A stretch of 6,878 nucleotides of DNA from an uncultured Ruminococcus sp. (GTDB lineage Bacteria > Bacillota > Clostridia > Oscillospirales > Acutalibacteraceae), in contig CACYDE010000181.1 in the NCBI GenBank assembly GCA_902773045.1, forward strand, positions 1 to 6,878, written 5' to 3'. The notes under the pieces are model-generated. The model had not been told where the DNA came from. It made no database searches and saw only the letters and a program-made list of their open reading frames with translations. Positions within the stretch are counted from its first letter, which is position 1; each line of letters begins with the position of its first letter. This document shows positions 6,007 through 6,878 of the stretch, piece after piece. The translations under genes were made by a program, and so were the position numbers.

Positions 6007-6048
6007 AATTACTCGTGACATGGAAGCTATACCGATAACTTCCCGTAC

Positions 6049-6226
6049 CGTCTTCAGGCAGGTCTCCCGACTTGAGTATCATCACACGAAAAAGCCTTCC
6101 CGATCTCTCAGTGGCACATTTTTCCGCATTCCTCTTTCACGGTGACGAGTTCGTACAGGATTTTCACCCGTTTCCCTTTTCACCGGATCATTTTCACGAA
6201 AAGAAAATATCCGACACCCGACGACG
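6049..6226 (-). ncRNA. Cobalamin riboswitch aptamer
   Basis: The minus strand carries the conserved elements of the cobalamin (AdoCbl-type) aptamer in the right order. They are GGTGAAAATCC (6168-6158), GCCACTG (6115-6109), GGGAAGGC (6101-6094), and the B12 box AAGTCGGGAGACCTGCCT (6073-6056). A short P1 helix may close with CGTC near 6226-6220 and GACG at 6052-6049; the ends are approximate. It lies about 15 bases after the predicted transcription start and upstream of a terminator, so it is a transcriptional off switch. High cobalamin should shut down the whole minus-strand operon, which ties the otherwise ambiguous ABC transporter to corrinoid supply. Confidence 0.95.
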
Positions 6227-6247
6227 TTATTCAATTTTATATTATAA

Positions 6248-6276
6248 ACTATATCACATTTTCTTGGAATAATCAA
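6248..6276 (-). promoter_or_regulatory. Promoter of the riboswitch-controlled operon
   Basis: Minus-strand TTGATT (6276-6271) and TATAGT (6253-6248) are separated by exactly 17 bases, a good sigma-A match. The expected start point near 6241 lies just before the aptamer. A second AT-rich TATAAT-like hexamer a few bases downstream has no matching -35. Confidence 0.75.
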
Positions 6277-6393
6277 CCTTTTTTATAAATCATCACAGCA
6301 CTGTCCGCAGTTTACTGCTCGATTTATGGCAAAACAGAATTCACACAAAAAACTTACAAATTCTTTAATATTTTGTTTTATTTACAAAAAGTA
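6277..6393. other. Divergent intergenic region
   Basis: This 117 bp, AT-rich stretch separates the leftward operon promoter from the rightward promoter at 6394. I see a small GCAGT/ACTGC hairpin near 6310 and homopolymer-rich sequence, but no convincing operator, gene or repeat. Confidence 0.4.
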
Positions 6394-6423
6394 TTGACTT
6401 CAAATAAATTTTTGGGTTATAAT
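6394..6423 (+). promoter_or_regulatory. Strong sigma-A-type promoter, rightward
   Basis: TTGACT (6394-6399) and a consensus TATAAT (6418-6423) are separated by 18 bases. It points into the leucine-rich-repeat fragment. It is probably the original promoter of that gene, retained although the front of the coding region is missing. GAGG at 6464-6467 could be the old ribosome site. Confidence 0.7.
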
Positions 6424-6465
6424 TTATATACATATACTTATATCGTTTAAAAGATAAAGTTATGA

Positions 6466-6816
6466 GGAACAATTAAAGAATCCTCCGGAAATTATTTTCA
6501 CAAATTTTTTCACGGATTGACCTTCATTGATGTTGGAAATACAAACACAGACTATTATTCAAATAATGGAATACTCTGCAAGTCAGTTTATGATCCGGAG
6601 AACGATGAATATACGAGTGTACTTGTTCGTTATCCGCTGAATTATAATACAAACAATCTGTATCCTTATTACAATTATCCCTTTGAAGGTTATCAAATTG
6701 ATCTTTGGGATTTCGATGTGATCGGTAATGACGCATTCACGGGTATAGATCCCGATGAGTTCACTTTGGCAGCTGTATTCGGTAAAAAGACAATGATGCT
6801 GTATAATAAAACTTGA
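6466..6816 (+). pseudogene. Fragment of a BspA-like leucine-rich-repeat surface protein
   Basis: The frame is open from 6466 to the TGA at 6814-6816 but has no ATG; the only late start is a TTG at 6517 without a ribosome site. The translation carries the pattern of the BspA/LRR_5 family: G-L-T-F-I-D-V near the start, N-T-D-Y-Y-S-N-N-G-I-L, T-S-V-L-V-R-Y-P, and D-V-I-G-N-D-A-F-T-G. These correspond to the usual L-T-x-I-D-V...Y-S-x-x-G-V-L...T-x-L-I-R-Y-P...I-G-x-x-A-F blocks. Similarity may begin as early as about 6487 (G-N-Y-F...F-F-H-G-L). The complete proteins are several hundred residues, exported and surface-attached; here the signal peptide, most repeats and the anchor are missing. I read it as a gene remnant rather than a working small protein. 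It is unrelated in function to the cobalamin operon. Confidence 0.6.
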
Positions 6817-6842
6817 CACAATCCAGACAACCGAAGTATAGT
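6813..6842 (+). promoter_or_regulatory. Promoter of the gene at the right edge
   Basis: A consensus TTGACA (6813-6818) and TATAGT (6837-6842) are separated by 18 bases. The -35 box overlaps the stop codon of the leucine-rich-repeat fragment, so that fragment ends exactly where the next transcription unit begins. Confidence 0.65.
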
Positions 6843-6866
6843 AAAATAAAAAGGAGCGTGTCAAAA

Positions 6867-6878
6867 ATGGGAACAGGA
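6867..6878 (+). CDS. 5' end of an unidentified gene, cut by the window edge
   Basis: ATG at 6867 reads M-G-T-G to the window edge. AAGGAG (6851-6856) lies ten bases upstream, and the TTGACA/TATAGT promoter lies just before it. An in-frame GTG at 6858 is too close to the ribosome site to be preferred. Four residues do not allow identification. Confidence 0.5.

Noticed and set aside
6082..6276. Short minus-strand open frame of 64 codons upstream of the first gene
   Set aside because: It runs through the conserved cobalamin aptamer, which explains the sequence; it has no ribosome site and begins within the promoter.
6462..6476. Five-codon ATG-AGG-AAC-AAT-TAA frame as a leader peptide
   Set aside because: It is too short and without any regulatory pattern; more likely it contains the old ribosome site of the truncated gene.

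Overview
This window looks like chromosome of a low- to moderate-GC Gram-positive anaerobe (Bacillota, plausibly a gut Ruminococcus-type Clostridia). The evidence is strong purine-rich Shine-Dalgarno sites, lipoprotein signal peptides, short membrane-anchored NEAT-like surface proteins, a BspA-type leucine-rich-repeat remnant and an intrinsic terminator behind a cobalamin riboswitch. The lineage is inferred from style; no marker gene is present.

About 6.2 kb is a minus-strand operon read from right to left. A sigma-A-type promoter (6248-6276) feeds a clear cobalamin riboswitch (about 6049-6226), followed by an intrinsic terminator (5918-5945). Behind it, in order, are: a NEAT-like protein without a signal peptide (5900-5472), a lipoprotein substrate-binding protein (5485-4325), a BtuC/FecCD-type permease (4332-3310) and a BtuD/FecE-type ATPase (3317-2565), all four with overlapping ends. 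Then come a lipoprotein form of the sirohydrochlorin cobaltochelatase CbiK (2475-1501), a second NEAT-like protein with signal peptide and C-terminal anchor (1327-755), the cobalt-precorrin-8 methylmutase CbiC (750-112), and the first codons of another gene running off the left edge (27-1).

Read together, this is a cobalamin-repressed corrinoid or cobalt-tetrapyrrole acquisition module: surface capture (NEAT-like proteins, binding lipoprotein), import (ABC transporter), metal chelation outside the cytoplasm (exported CbiK) and at least one cytoplasmic corrin-ring step (CbiC). The unusual points are the exported chelatase, the pairing of NEAT-like domains with a B12 riboswitch, and the loss of the signal peptide in the first gene exactly at the riboswitch-gene junction.

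The right end (6277-6878) is plus-strand and unrelated. It holds a strong promoter (6394-6423), a fragment of a BspA-like leucine-rich-repeat gene (6466-6816), a second strong promoter overlapping the stop of that fragment (6813-6842), and the first four codons of a new gene (from 6867). No tRNA, rRNA, CRISPR array, insertion sequence or phage gene was seen.
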